From the NCBI RefSeq assembly GCF_039634365.2, contig NZ_CP155079.2, positions 5,022,001-5,086,000 of the forward strand: DNA of 64,000 bases, read 5' to 3'. A program made the translations under genes and the position numbers. The DNA comes from Mucilaginibacter sp. PAMB04168 (GTDB lineage Bacteria > Bacteroidota > Bacteroidia > Sphingobacteriales > Sphingobacteriaceae). Positions 25,708 through 34,541 of the stretch are shown piece after piece; the stretch's first letter is position 1, and each line of letters opens with the position of its first letter. Below the pieces are notes generated by a model. That model had not been told where the DNA came from and searched no databases. It worked only from the letters and a program-made list of their open reading frames with translations.

Positions 25708-26864
25708 TTACGCCGGAAAGCTAAACTTGCCCATTAATATTGCCGGGTTTGTACCAATGGAAACAGGCTCATCCGCAACCGCCTCATTGGCCAGCAAGGC
25801 GAACAAAATAGCCTCTTTAGCATCTGCGTTAATGCCTATAATATTGGTATCTGCAATTTGCACCGCAGGGAAAGCCTTGCGAAGATGATTAACAAGACAG
25901 GTATTTTTCGCCCCACCTCCGCTAAGCAGTAATTGGGTGATATTATCAGCAATATTGGCTTTAACAAAATTGATGATACCTTCTGCTGTAAATGCCGTTA
26001 ATGTGGCCACCAAATCTTGGGGCTGGATACCTAACGTATCTGATTTTTACTGGGCCTCCTGCACATATTGTTTACTGAACAACTCTGGTCCTGTTGTTTT
26101 GGGTGCTGGCTGGGTAAAAAACGGGTGCTGTAGCAATTGTGTTAAAAGGGGTTGGCTTACACGACCACTGAGAGCTATGCGCCCACCGTTATCATAAGGC
26201 TGGTTAAAGTATTTTTGACAGGCAGCATCGATCAAGGTATTGCCGGGGCCAACATCCGTGCAGATGATATTCTGTTTACTGGCTGGCAACCAGGTAAGGT
26301 TAGCTATGCCACCAATGTTAAGCAGTATTCTGTTTTGGTGTGGATGACTGCCCAGCAACACATCGCCGTACAATACCAGCGGCGCTCCCTCGCCGCCGCC
26401 GGCCACATGCTTTTGCCTGAAATCGCTGATGGTTATAACACCGGTTTTTACTGCTATGTGATCACCATCGCCTATTTGAAGGGTGGCATTAGGGTAGCCT
26501 TCCAGTCCGTGCAGGCGCTGCGGTGCATGATAAACAGTTTGCCCATGACTGGCAATCAGATCTACATCACCTGCCTGGTATCCCCAATGCTGTAACATGT
26601 TACATACATATTCACCATGCAGGCTGCCAATGCTGGCATTGAGTAGGCATAGTTTTTCGAGGCTAACTTGCTTTTGTGCAAATACCTCCCGAACATCCTG
26701 CCTGAAGGTATCCATATAGGCAACAGTAGTAAAATCAAGTAATTGGAACGTGGTATTAAAACCGCTGCCACTAAACCAGCACAAGGCAATATCCAGCCCG
26801 TCAAGTGAGGTACCCGACATGAGGCCCACAATATTCGCTCAGGCTTTTGAGCGATAGTAAACAT
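25708..26864 (-). pseudogene. anmK: Anhydro-N-acetylmuramic acid kinase, disrupted
   Basis: The whole gene (about 385 codons) is recognisable but broken twice. The N-terminal coding begins at ATG 26864 (MFTIAQKPERI), then the frame must shift near 26830 to give GLMSGTSLDGLDIALC; the loss of one base in the ATATTGTGGGC stretch explains it. The kinase core follows (ASHGQTVYH, NIGGIANLTW, DVGPGNTLID). An in-frame TAA at 26049-26047 (after VQEAQ) then interrupts it; 11 sense codons later the C-terminal part continues (LLLSGGGAKNTCLVNHL). AnmK phosphorylates anhydroMurNAc for cell-wall recycling. Two independent lesions suggest real decay rather than one sequencing error. Confidence 0.85.
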
Positions 26865-26968
26865 CTTGCTTAAATTGGCATTCAGCATACGCTAAGGTAG
26901 GTAAAAATCATATCCTCAACATCTACACTATACTTACTTAAATAATTGTTTACATTTATGCAACGCAT

Positions 26969-28102
26969 ATGACTTCAAACCTTACAACAAAAAGCCCCCG
27001 GCTTCTCTCGCTCGATGTTTTTCGCGGCATTACCGTAATGGCCATGATACTGGTAAATAACCCCGGCAGCTGGGGTCACATTTATCCGCCTTTAGAACAT
27101 GCAGCCTGGAACGGCTGCACCCCAACCGATCTGGTGTTTCCTTTCTTTCTGTTTATTGTGGGCATATCTATCCCGTTTGCAATGGAAACCAAAAAGGCAG
27201 ACCCATCTACACACATGACCCTCATGTTAAAAGCGCTTCGCCGGGCTGTCATCATTTTTCTGCTGGGTGTGTTTATGTCTTTTTTCTTGAATTGGGATTT
27301 GAGCACCGTGCGTATTCCGGGCGTTCTGCAACGCATTGCGCTGGTGTATCTTATTTGCAGTTTAATTTATATTAAAACAGGCTACCGCGTGCAGGCAGTA
27401 CTGGCCGCATTATTTTTAATAGGCTATTATTTGCTTATGACCCGTGTGCCCGTACCGGGCGGCACAGCACCCAACCTGGAACCCGAAACCAACCTGGGTG
27501 CCTGGCTGGATTGCACCATATTTACCAGCGCCCACTTGTGGAAACAAAGCAAAACGTGGGATCCGGAAGGTTTGCTTAGTTCAATGCCCGCTTTATCTAC
27601 CGGTTTGCTGGGTATATTGACCGGCACTTGGCTCAGGCAAAAAAACTATACCAGCCAAACCAAAGTTTATGCCTTGCTGGGTGCAGGCATATTGCTTACA
27701 GGCTTAGGGTTATTATGGAACGTTTGGTTCCCTATCAATAAATCGTTATGGACCAGTTCATATGTGCTGTTTGCAGGCGGCTTGGGCATGCTTTGCTTTA
27801 TGTTGTGTTACTGGCTTATTGATGTACAAGGCTACCGCCGCTTTACCAAGCCTTTTGTAGTTTACGGTGTAAATGCCATTACGGTGTTTGTGGTTTCGGG
27901 CATGATGGCACGTGCCATGGGCCGTATAAAAGTCAACTTTCAGGGCGACAAAGCAAGTTTAAACACTGCACTTTACGACACCCTCTTTACGCCGTACTTT
28001 TCTCCCATAAATGCCTCCCTGGGCTGGGCAATTGGCTATGTATTATTATGGATGGCAATCTTGTGGGTTATGTACAATAGAGGTATCTTGATCAAAATTT
28101 AA
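26969..28102 (+). CDS. DUF5009/NagX-like membrane acyltransferase (HGSNAT family)
   Basis: A 377-residue membrane protein with about ten hydrophobic segments. The N-terminal signature (LLSLDVFRGITVMAMILVNNPGSW, then HAAWNGCTPTDLVFPFFLFIVG) marks the family of heparan-alpha-glucosaminide N-acetyltransferase and bacterial NagX/DUF5009 proteins. His in the HAAWNGCT region corresponds to the proposed catalytic His. These proteins are thought to handle GlcNAc-type sugars at the membrane. Next to it lies the decayed anmK, another aminosugar gene. It is followed after 4 nt by a DUF2059 gene. Confidence 0.88.
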   Translation: MTSNLTTKSPRLLSLDVFRGITVMAMILVNNPGSWGHIYPPLEHAAWNGCTPTDLVFPFFLFIVGISIPFAMETKKADPSTHMTLMLKALRRAVIIFLLGVFMSFFLNWDLSTVRIPGVLQRIALVYLICSLIYIKTGYRVQAVLAALFLIGYYLLMTRVPVPGGTAPNLEPETNLGAWLDCTIFTSAHLWKQSKTWDPEGLLSSMPALSTGLLGILTGTWLRQKNYTSQTKVYALLGAGILLTGLGLLWNVWFPINKSLWTSSYVLFAGGLGMLCFMLCYWLIDVQGYRRFTKPFVVYGVNAITVFVVSGMMARAMGRIKVNFQGDKASLNTALYDTLFTPYFSPINASLGWAIGYVLLWMAILWVMYNRGILIKI

Positions 28103-28106
28103 CGAA

Positions 28107-28580
28107 ATGTCTTCTCCATCAAAATTCTTATTGATTTGTTTATTGGTTTTAACTGCAGGCTTAGCAAAAGCACAAACCGCTACGCCGTCAGCCAGTCATC
28201 TTAAGGCTGCCGAAGCTTTGCTCAATGCAACTGATATGGCGGCCCAGTTACCCCGCTCATACAGTGCTATTGTTGATGCAAGCAGTGCACAAGTTCCGGC
28301 CGACAAAAAAGCGAAGTTCAAAGAAATAATGTTAGCCTTTTTAACCAAGTACATGAACTTTAATGCCATGAAGCCAGACTTGGTTACCCTGTATGCGCAA
28401 GAATTCACAGAAACTGAACTAAAACAAATAACTCAGTTTTATTTAACGCCTGCCGGAAAAAAAGTAAACGAAAGACTACCGGCACTCTTGCAAAAAGGCA
28501 TGGCATTGGGTCAGCAAAAAATGCAGGCACACCTGCCCGAATTTCAGGCCGAGTTGCAAAAGGCTTTTGGGCCTCAGTAA
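28107..28580 (+). CDS. DUF2059 domain secreted protein
   Basis: A 157-residue protein with a signal peptide (MSSPSKFLLICLLVLTAGLAKAQ). The mature part is helical and carries the DUF2059 pattern: MKPDLVTLYAQEFTETELKQ, then FYLTPAGKKVNERLPAL. The function of the family is unknown. It is 4 nt after the NagX-like gene, so the two are almost surely co-transcribed. Convergent with the next gene. Confidence 0.85.
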   Translation: MSSPSKFLLICLLVLTAGLAKAQTATPSASHLKAAEALLNATDMAAQLPRSYSAIVDASSAQVPADKKAKFKEIMLAFLTKYMNFNAMKPDLVTLYAQEFTETELKQITQFYLTPAGKKVNERLPALLQKGMALGQQKMQAHLPEFQAELQKAFGPQ

Positions 28581-28589
28581 AGTTATATC

Positions 28590-29210
28590 CTATTTTATAA
28601 TTTGCAGATTTTCATAAAACGGCAAATATAAGCTGCCTGTTTTATCTTGTGGTTCGCCTATTATAATAGCTGAACAATTGCTGTAGGAGTCAATTTCAAA
28701 CGTAATGCCACGGGTTGTGGTGTATAAGGTAAACTGCTTCTTGCCCTTTGTATAATAAGCTGCCTTTGTAAGCTCGTAATGCTGCTTTATCTGCTGCAAT
28801 GGCACGCCTGTACGCACGCTGTCGGCCGTTGTAAACCAGGGCGAGGTAATGCGTATTTGTTTTACGCGGGCGGTTTCATCACTAGTACCCATTTGCCGGG
28901 CAGTATAAATCATGGTTTGATGTGCGGTACTATCATGGTTGGCGTACCATATGGACACTGCCTTACCCATGGCGGCGTCACCAGCATCTGGCCTACCCAG
29001 TCGTTTTACTACTTCAGCACCGTTATCATTTAATACTGTACGACCTACAGACTTGCCGGGAACGATAAGCCTGTCGGCAGGAACCGGCTTAACCGATTCC
29101 GTATCCACATGTTTAACAGAATCAAAGGGTTGATTTTGAGCTTGACTAGAATCAGATGATGGTTTGCAGGCCATCATTAGTAAGGCTGATGTATAAAGCA
29201 GGTAGCGCAT
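28590..29210 (-). CDS. Lipoprotein of unknown function
   Basis: A 206-residue lipoprotein from ATG 29210: MRYLLYTSALLMMAC, with lipobox LMMAC, then a Ser/Gln/Pro-rich spacer. The body reads IVPGKSVGRTVLNDNGAEVVKRLGRPDAG, which resembles the start of a BLIP/SmpA-like beta-alpha repeat, and later a second copy-like block around VPLQQIKQHYEL. No firm family. A longer start at 29249 would put residues ahead of the lipobox and is rejected. Convergent with DUF2059, divergent from the helicase. Confidence 0.75.
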   Translation of the reverse strand: MRYLLYTSALLMMACKPSSDSSQAQNQPFDSVKHVDTESVKPVPADRLIVPGKSVGRTVLNDNGAEVVKRLGRPDAGDAAMGKAVSIWYANHDSTAHQTMIYTARQMGTSDETARVKQIRITSPWFTTADSVRTGVPLQQIKQHYELTKAAYYTKGKKQFTLYTTTRGITFEIDSYSNCSAIIIGEPQDKTGSLYLPFYENLQIIK

Positions 29211-29284
29211 ATATACTATATACAAACAACACACCGTTACTGTTGGCATGCAACTAAAATACGGTTGCTTTGTATTATTACAAC

Positions 29285-31975
29285 ATGAGTAGCAAAGGGC
29301 AGGAAATAATTAGCCGGTGGTTTAAACAAAAAGGATGGCAGCAGTTCCCGTTTCAGCAGGAAATGCAGGACGCCTATTTGGCCGGCTATTCGGGCCTGCT
29401 CAACGCCCCTACCGGCAGCGGTAAAACATTTGCGCTGTTTTTACCCTTCCTGGTGGGTTACATCAATCAATACCCTGACACCTATAAAACCCGCACCAAC
29501 AACGGCCTGCTTATGTTGTGGATAACGCCCTTGCGCGCTTTAACCAATGATATACGAAAGGCCATGCAGGAAGTATGTGATGAATTGGAACTTCCCTGGC
29601 GCATAGGCACCCGCACCGGCGATACCTCTGCTGCCGAAAAGCAGGCCCTACGTAAAAAACTACCTGAAGTACTGCTCACCACGCCCGAAAGCCTACACCT
29701 GATGCTGGCCCAAAAAGACTACCCTAAACTATTCCAGCACCTCCAAGTGGTGGTTATAGACGAGTGGCACGAACTCCTGGGCAGCAAACGCGGCGTACAG
29801 GTTGAACTGGGACTATCGAGGCTGAAGGGGTTGAGAGGCGAAGAAAGCACAAAGCACGAAGTAGAGGGAGCCAGGAATGAGAAAGAAGTTACAGCGCATG
29901 AACTACAAAAAACAGTCAACTCAAACAATAAATCCGGAATTAAAAGCTCCGTACCCCGTACTAAAGACACTGGGCATCTAAAAATCTGGGGCATAAGCGC
30001 TACTATTGGCAACCTGGAGCAGGCGGCGGAGGTGTTGCTGGGTAACAATTATCCGGCCGATAGGATGCGGATGATCAGGGCTAACATTAATAAAAAGCTG
30101 GATATACAATCGGTAATTCCCGAAGATGTGGAGAACTACTCCTGGACCGGTCACATTGGCCTGAAACTGTTACCCGAAGTGATGGAGATTGTAGCCAACA
30201 GTAAAACCACGCTTATTTTTACCAATACGCGCGCACAGTCCGAAATTTGGTATCACGCCATTTTAGACCGCTACCCCGAGTATGCTGGCATTATGGCCAT
30301 GCACCACGGCTCGCTTGATAATGAACTGCGCAACTGGGTAGAGCAGGCGCTGCACCAAGGTATATTAAAGGTGGTGGTTTGCACCTCAAGCTTGGACTTG
30401 GGGGTCGATTTTCGTCCGGTAGATACTGTAGTGCAAGTAGGCAGCCCCAAAGGTGTTGCCCGTTTTATGCAGCGGGCCGGACGTAGTGGTCACCATCCGG
30501 GTGCGGTGTCTAAAGCCTATTTTATTCCTACACACTCCCTGGAGTTATTGGAAGGCGCAGCCTTAAAACAGGCTATCGAAAATGTAAATTTTGAAAGCCG
30601 CGACCCTATTTTGCTGGCTATGGATGTATTGATCCAATACATGGTTACGCTGGCGGTATCAGACGGTTTCCACGCCGACCAGTTGTACAATGAAGTAAAA
30701 AGCACCTTCTCTTTTGCCGATCTGCGCGAAAGCGAGTTTGGCGAGTTGCTAACGTTTATTACAACTGGTGGCGCCACCCTATCACAATATGACGAGTTTT
30801 TAAAGGTTGAGGTTGAGGACGGCTTATACAAGGTGAACAGCCGACGGGTAGCTATGCGGCACCGTTTCAGCATCGGCACTATTACCAGCAGCGTGAGCCT
30901 GCGGGTTAAGCTGCTGCATGGCGGAGGGTTGGGATCTATCGAAGAAAGCTTTGTATCACGCCTTAAACCCGGTGATACATTTTGGTTTGCCGGCCGCAGC
31001 CTCGAATTTGTGCAACTGAAAGAAATGACGGCTTTCGTCAAAAAATCAACCAAAACCAAGGGACTTATACCAAGTTGGGCGGGTGGGCGCATGCCGCTTT
31101 CATCGCAACTATCGTCGGTACTGCGCGATAAGCTGGACGAGGTGGCCCATCATCAGGAAAAAGACCCGGAAGTGAAGGCGCTCCGCTCACTATTTAACCT
31201 GCAGGAAGAACTCTCACATCTGCCCAAAAAAAGTGATCTGCTGATTGAGTCGTTCGAATCGCGCGATGGGCACCATTTGTTTTTTTATCCGTTTGAAGGC
31301 CGGCTGGTGCATGAGGGCATGGCATCATTAATTGCCTACCGCATTGGCAAAATTAAAAAAGCAACCTACAGCATTGCCATGAACGATTATGGCTTTGAGC
31401 TGCTTACCGATGAGCCCATCCCACTCATGGAAGCACTGGAAGAAGATCTGTTCAGCATTCACAGCTTAATAGACGATATACAACATAGCCTGAATGCCAA
31501 TGAAATGGCACGCCGCCGTTTCAGGGATATTGCCAACATTGGCGGGCTGGTATTTACCGGCTACCCTGGTCAGCCTGTAAAAAACCGGCACCTGCAGGCC
31601 AGCACAGGGTTGCTGTTTGATGTGTTTATGGAATATGAGCCCGATAACCTGCTCATCAGGCAATCATTTAATGAAGCGCTGGCATTCCAGTTGGAAGAAT
31701 TCAGGCTAAGGGCGGCACTACAGCGCATCCAGACCCAGGAAATTGTTATTAAAAAAGTGGAGCGCCCTACGCCTTTCGCCTTCCCTATTATGGTAGACCG
31801 CCTTCGGGAAAAACTGACCCTAGAAAGTTTGGAAGAACGCGTAGCCAAAATGGCTCGTCGGTATGATGCTTTTGATCAGGATACCCTTGCCGAGCCGCAG
31901 CCTGAACCTGCTAAGGGTAAGGAAAAGAAGCCAGCTCCGTCAAAACGCCGTAGCCCCTACATTAAACGCGTTTAG
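29285..31975 (+). CDS. Ligase-associated DEXH-box (Lhr-like) helicase
   Basis: An 896-residue SF2 helicase of the Lhr-like group tied to ATP-dependent DNA ligase in a proposed DNA-damage response. Walker A NAPTGSGKT (40-48), WITPLRAL, TTPESL, the DEWH box (159-162), SAT (238-240), and MQRAGRSGH in the second RecA lobe are all present, followed by the long Lhr-type winged-helix and beta-barrel region. A stretch of about 47 residues (185-231) between DEWH and SAT looks like an insertion, charged and low in hydrophobics. The partner genes usually nearby (DNA ligase, exonuclease, PdeM) are not in this window. ATG 29285 is preferred over TTG 29270. Confidence 0.9.
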   Translation: MSSKGQEIISRWFKQKGWQQFPFQQEMQDAYLAGYSGLLNAPTGSGKTFALFLPFLVGYINQYPDTYKTRTNNGLLMLWITPLRALTNDIRKAMQEVCDELELPWRIGTRTGDTSAAEKQALRKKLPEVLLTTPESLHLMLAQKDYPKLFQHLQVVVIDEWHELLGSKRGVQVELGLSRLKGLRGEESTKHEVEGARNEKEVTAHELQKTVNSNNKSGIKSSVPRTKDTGHLKIWGISATIGNLEQAAEVLLGNNYPADRMRMIRANINKKLDIQSVIPEDVENYSWTGHIGLKLLPEVMEIVANSKTTLIFTNTRAQSEIWYHAILDRYPEYAGIMAMHHGSLDNELRNWVEQALHQGILKVVVCTSSLDLGVDFRPVDTVVQVGSPKGVARFMQRAGRSGHHPGAVSKAYFIPTHSLELLEGAALKQAIENVNFESRDPILLAMDVLIQYMVTLAVSDGFHADQLYNEVKSTFSFADLRESEFGELLTFITTGGATLSQYDEFLKVEVEDGLYKVNSRRVAMRHRFSIGTITSSVSLRVKLLHGGGLGSIEESFVSRLKPGDTFWFAGRSLEFVQLKEMTAFVKKSTKTKGLIPSWAGGRMPLSSQLSSVLRDKLDEVAHHQEKDPEVKALRSLFNLQEELSHLPKKSDLLIESFESRDGHHLFFYPFEGRLVHEGMASLIAYRIGKIKKATYSIAMNDYGFELLTDEPIPLMEALEEDLFSIHSLIDDIQHSLNANEMARRRFRDIANIGGLVFTGYPGQPVKNRHLQASTGLLFDVFMEYEPDNLLIRQSFNEALAFQLEEFRLRAALQRIQTQEIVIKKVERPTPFAFPIMVDRLREKLTLESLEERVAKMARRYDAFDQDTLAEPQPEPAKGKEKKPAPSKRRSPYIKRV

Positions 31976-32131
31976 CGGCTGCACTTCCACACCGGCCCTT
32001 ACTGTTGTGGAAGCGTTTGCCCAAAAAACTTCGGGTCGGACATAAAAAACGCCGCTGCTGGGCTTTAAAGCATAGTTTACATAACTGGAATGCACTTTGC
32101 AACCTTTTGTATGTAACTAACGTACAAGCAC

Positions 32132-32206
32132 ATGATGATAGCCTTAATTATTTCCTTAGTTGTTGTAAACCTTGTGGTGGCGCTTTATAAACGTCGTACT
32201 ATATAA
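32132..32206 (+). CDS. Possible 24-residue single-TM miniprotein
   Basis: An ORF of 24 codons: MMIALIISLVVVNLVVALY followed by KRRTI. One continuous hydrophobic helix with a basic end is the look of a real small membrane protein and would insert N-out. It sits in the 249-nt gap between the helicase and the MmcQ-like gene. No convincing promoter or ribosome site is seen, so it could be chance. Confidence 0.3.
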   Translation: MMIALIISLVVVNLVVALYKRRTI

Positions 32207-32224
32207 GTCAACATAACTTCCTTA

Positions 32225-32578
32225 TTATTTGCTAAAAAGCTCCGCCTGTATTTTTTTAGGCAGGCTTTTAACAATAAGCTCGTACGAATGATCTATCATT
32301 TCGCACAGTTGCTTGCGGGTGAGCGAGCCATCCATGTACACAGTATTCCAATGCGTTTTATTCATGTGATAGCCGGGTTGCACTTCGCTGAATTGTTCAC
32401 GCCATTCCATAGCCAACTCTGGGTCGCATTTAACATTAAAGCGGTTACCCGTATCCAGGCTGGTTAGCAAAAATATCTTACCACCCACTTTAAATACCAG
32501 CGTTTCTTCGCCAAAAGGCATCGCCTCTTCAGTGTATGGTTTCTGCAGGCAGTAGTCACGCAGTTCTTCCGTATTCAT
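32225..32578 (-). CDS. MmcQ/YjbR family protein
   Basis: A 117-residue protein of the MmcQ/YjbR (CyaY-like fold) family: MNTEELRDYCLQKPYTEEAMPFG, then VFKVGGKIFLL, NVKCDPELA, and the closing GYHMNKTHWNTV and SYELIVKSLPKK. The family is assumed to bind DNA, but its biological role is not settled. Complete length. Convergent with the helicase side and divergent from pepT. Confidence 0.92.
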   Translation of the reverse strand: MNTEELRDYCLQKPYTEEAMPFGEETLVFKVGGKIFLLTSLDTGNRFNVKCDPELAMEWREQFSEVQPGYHMNKTHWNTVYMDGSLTRKQLCEMIDHSYELIVKSLPKKIQAELFSK

Positions 32579-32620
32579 CCATTAAAGGTAATATAATTTG
32601 TGTATTCGTTCCGTGTCGGG

Positions 32621-32648
32621 CACTTGTCATTTCGAGAGATAACAAGTG
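32621..32648. repeat. Inverted repeat around a GTCATTTCGAG core
   Basis: CACTTGT (32621-32627) and ACAAGTG (32642-32648) flank CATTTCGAGAGATA. The TGTCATTTCGAG core resembles dispersed REP-like sequences I recall from Bacteroidota genomes; the 18092 element is of similar style. Confidence 0.4.
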
Positions 32649-32736
32649 TAGTATTAAGAAAGGTAGAAATCGGCACAATGATAAAAAACACTAAGTATGT
32701 CACAAAACACCATCTTTGTTCGGATATTTGAATACT

Positions 32737-33981
32737 ATGAATCTACGCGACTTTACTGTTACCCAACGCTTTTTACGTTATGTAACTATAGATACCCAGT
32801 CAGACCCCGAATCATCAACTTACCCATCTACCGAAAAGCAAAAAAACCTTGGCCGTGTGCTGGTACAGGAACTTCTGGAAATGGGCATTAATGATGCACA
32901 CTTGGACGAATACGGTTATGTGTACGCCACCATACCCGCAAACACTTCCAAAGTAAATGTGCCGGTTATTTGCTTTTGCTCGCATATGGATACCTCGCCC
33001 GATAGCAGTGGCAAAGGCGTTAAACCCATTATTCACCGCAATTACCAGGGTCAGGATTTGGTGCTGCCAGATGATAACACCCAGGTGCTTAAGCCCCAAA
33101 ACCACCCTGAGCTACGTAATCAAATAGGCAACGATATTATAACTGCCAGCGGCACCACCCTACTGGGCGCCGACAATAAAGCTGGCGTAGCCGAAATTAT
33201 GGATGCTTGCTACCAACTGCTTCATCATCCCGAAATTAAACACGGAACCATCAAAATACTTTTTACGCCTGATGAGGAAATAGGCCGCGGTGTAGACAAG
33301 GTTGATCTTAAAAAGCTGGGCGCCTTTGCTGCATACACCATGGATGGTGAAACCGCCGGCAACATGGAGAACGAAACCTTTTCGGCCGACGGCGCTAAAC
33401 TGCTGATCAGTGGCGTAAGCGCTCACCCGGGCTTTGCTAAAGGGCAAATGCTAAGCGCCATTAAAATTGCCGGACAAATTATTGCAGCGCTGCCATTCGG
33501 GTTATCGCCCGAGGGTACCGAGGGCAAGCAGGGCTTTGTACACCCTGTGGGTATAAGCGGCCATGTAGAGCACGCTATGATTGAATTCATTATTCGTGAT
33601 TTTGATACGGATGCATTAAAGCAACACGCGCAAACCATTAGGGATATTACCGAAAACATATTGAAAGGCTTTCCGGGTGCTACCTACAAACTACAGGTTA
33701 AGGAGCAGTACCGCAACATGAAACAGGCGCTGGATGAACACCCCCACATTGTAGATTACGGCATGGAGGCCATCCGTCGTGCCGGATTAGACGCCAAACT
33801 ATGCAGTATTCGTGGCGGAACCGACGGATCACGGCTCTCGTTTATGGGGTTGCCTTGCCCTAACATTTTTGCTGGGGAGCATGCCTTTCATGGTCGCCAG
33901 GAATGGGTATCGGTACAAGACATGCAGAAGGCTGTAGAAACCATACTGCACCTTGGCGCTATTTGGGAAGAGCGCAGTTAA
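32737..33981 (+). CDS. pepT: Peptidase T (tripeptide aminopeptidase)
   Basis: A 414-residue cytoplasmic M20 zinc peptidase that removes the N-terminal residue of tripeptides. The zinc and catalytic motifs are FCSHMDTSPD, TLLGADNKAGVAE, FTPDEEIGRG and the late IRGGTDGSRLSFMG. The N-terminus reads LRYVTIDTQSD and the C-terminus FAGEHAFHGRQEWV as in other PepT. ATG 32737 is chosen over TTG 32716 because it gives the usual PepT N-terminus. Followed by a weak hairpin terminator. Confidence 0.95.
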   Translation: MNLRDFTVTQRFLRYVTIDTQSDPESSTYPSTEKQKNLGRVLVQELLEMGINDAHLDEYGYVYATIPANTSKVNVPVICFCSHMDTSPDSSGKGVKPIIHRNYQGQDLVLPDDNTQVLKPQNHPELRNQIGNDIITASGTTLLGADNKAGVAEIMDACYQLLHHPEIKHGTIKILFTPDEEIGRGVDKVDLKKLGAFAAYTMDGETAGNMENETFSADGAKLLISGVSAHPGFAKGQMLSAIKIAGQIIAALPFGLSPEGTEGKQGFVHPVGISGHVEHAMIEFIIRDFDTDALKQHAQTIRDITENILKGFPGATYKLQVKEQYRNMKQALDEHPHIVDYGMEAIRRAGLDAKLCSIRGGTDGSRLSFMGLPCPNIFAGEHAFHGRQEWVSVQDMQKAVETILHLGAIWEERS

Positions 33982-34541
33982 TTACAGCAGCTTTACGCTA
34001 TTGTATAGGTAATTTATCACCCGCATCTCTTACGCTAAAGCTACCTGCAGTTTTACCCAAAAATGGGCGTGTATTTAAGCCCTATTACAACTATAAAGAA
34101 TATGCTGGTTTTAATGAACCACATCATACAAAAGCCAGCGTATTCTTTTGCTACGCCTTACCCCAAGCAGTTATTTGCATGATAGTTGTAACTACTCCAT
34201 ACAAAACAATAAACATATGGCTATCCCAGTTAATGAAGCACAATGCAATTAACTTATAGTTATACACTGGTTACTCCGTCTGCTATTGTTTAAATTTGTC
34301 GCTTTTTAATGTTTAAGCGTGTTTTTTATATAGTTATTAAATTTTAACAAACAAGTTTGCCAGAATTAGTTGCACAAATCCTTGCTTAACATCCGCTTTG
34401 GGCTTTATTAATTAAACTTAGAGCAAAATGTGTATTTTAGTACGGGTTTAAAGAAGTGCAGAAGGCATATCCTTAATTTAGGGTATACTCTTGATGGCAA
34501 CGCTGTTTTTAGCTGGCACTGGCAAAACTGCTTTTTATAAT
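33982..34541. other. Spacer between pepT and the TPR gene
   Basis: A 560-nt stretch. It holds the pepT terminator hairpin (34095-34148). No gene is supported: the only longer reading frame (33903-34259, forward) overlaps pepT and has no domain, signal or plausible composition. No clear promoter for the TPR gene was found. Confidence 0.6.
34095..34148 (+). terminator. Hairpin terminator after pepT
   Basis: AAAGAATATGCTGGTTTT (34095-34112) pairs with 34130-34148, two positions as G-U, over a 17-nt loop. The stem itself ends in TTCTTTT. It lies 113 nt after the pepT stop codon. Confidence 0.6.

Noticed and set aside
26152..26595. Forward frame opposite anmK
   Set aside because: Antisense shadow of the kinase; the reverse strand has clear AnmK motifs.
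32005..32190. Forward frame of 61 codons after the helicase
   Set aside because: Basic, Cys-rich translation without any feature; the short TM-helix frame at 32132 is the better candidate there.
33903..34259. Forward frame of 118 codons after pepT
   Set aside because: It overlaps pepT in another frame, crosses the pepT terminator hairpin and shows no signal peptide, domain or plausible start.
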